Of a stretch of DNA of 6,830 nucleotides, positions 6,334 to 6,830 are shown in pieces. Position 1 is the stretch's first letter. Each line of letters opens with the position of its first letter. The notes below the pieces were generated by a model that was given only the letters and a program-made list of their open reading frames with translations, was not told where the DNA came from and searched no databases. The stretch covers positions 1 through 6,830 of the forward strand of contig DFYJ01000137.1 in assembly GCA_002383325.1 (NCBI GenBank). The letters run 5' to 3'. The stretch comes from Candidatus Aminicenantes bacterium UBA4085 (GTDB lineage Bacteria; Acidobacteriota; Aminicenantia; Aminicenantales; UBA4085). Both the position numbers and the translations under genes were made by a program.

Positions 6334-6830
<497 letters not shown>

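Overview
The window comes from a GC-rich bacterium, probably diderm (Gram-negative type). The reasons are the codons' strong preference for G or C in the third position, a complex I with NuoH and NuoI, two lipoproteins with clear lipoboxes and L,D-transpeptidases of the periplasmic kind. The lineage cannot be fixed from this sequence. An Acidobacteriota/Aminicenantota-like or deltaproteobacterial origin would fit, but that is a guess. Every supported gene is on the + strand.

Region 1 (1-1610) is the end of a complex I gene cluster: nuoH, then nuoI one base later. No nuoJ follows. Region 2 (1591-3060) is a self-contained transcription unit for a short malic enzyme. It has a perfect TTGACA/TATAAT promoter overlapping the 3' end of nuoI, a strong ribosome binding site and a 13-bp terminator hairpin.

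Region 3 (3078-6187) is the most interesting part, a tightly packed four-gene envelope operon. It encodes an Ala/Lys-rich helical lipoprotein ending in Lys-Lys, a lipoprotein L,D-transpeptidase with a long helical N-terminal region (His315, Cys326), a membrane-anchored L,D-transpeptidase (His177, Cys193), and a secreted protein. That last protein keeps the first strands and the C-terminal end of the transpeptidase fold but has no cysteine or histidine at all. The junctions are a 2-base gap, a 4-base ATGA overlap and a 1-base gap. By analogy with Braun's lipoprotein, which L,D-transpeptidases join to peptidoglycan through its C-terminal lysine, I infer a module for tethering the outer membrane to the cell wall, perhaps with one enzyme attaching and one detaching. 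This is a hypothesis, not something the sequence proves.

Region 4 (6188-6830) is an AT-rich intergenic stretch (29 G/C in the 120 bases 6241-6360) with three 10-bp-spaced TTGAA repeats and a good sigma-70-type promoter. The start of dnaK follows and is cut by the window end. No tRNA, rRNA, CRISPR array or mobile element was seen.
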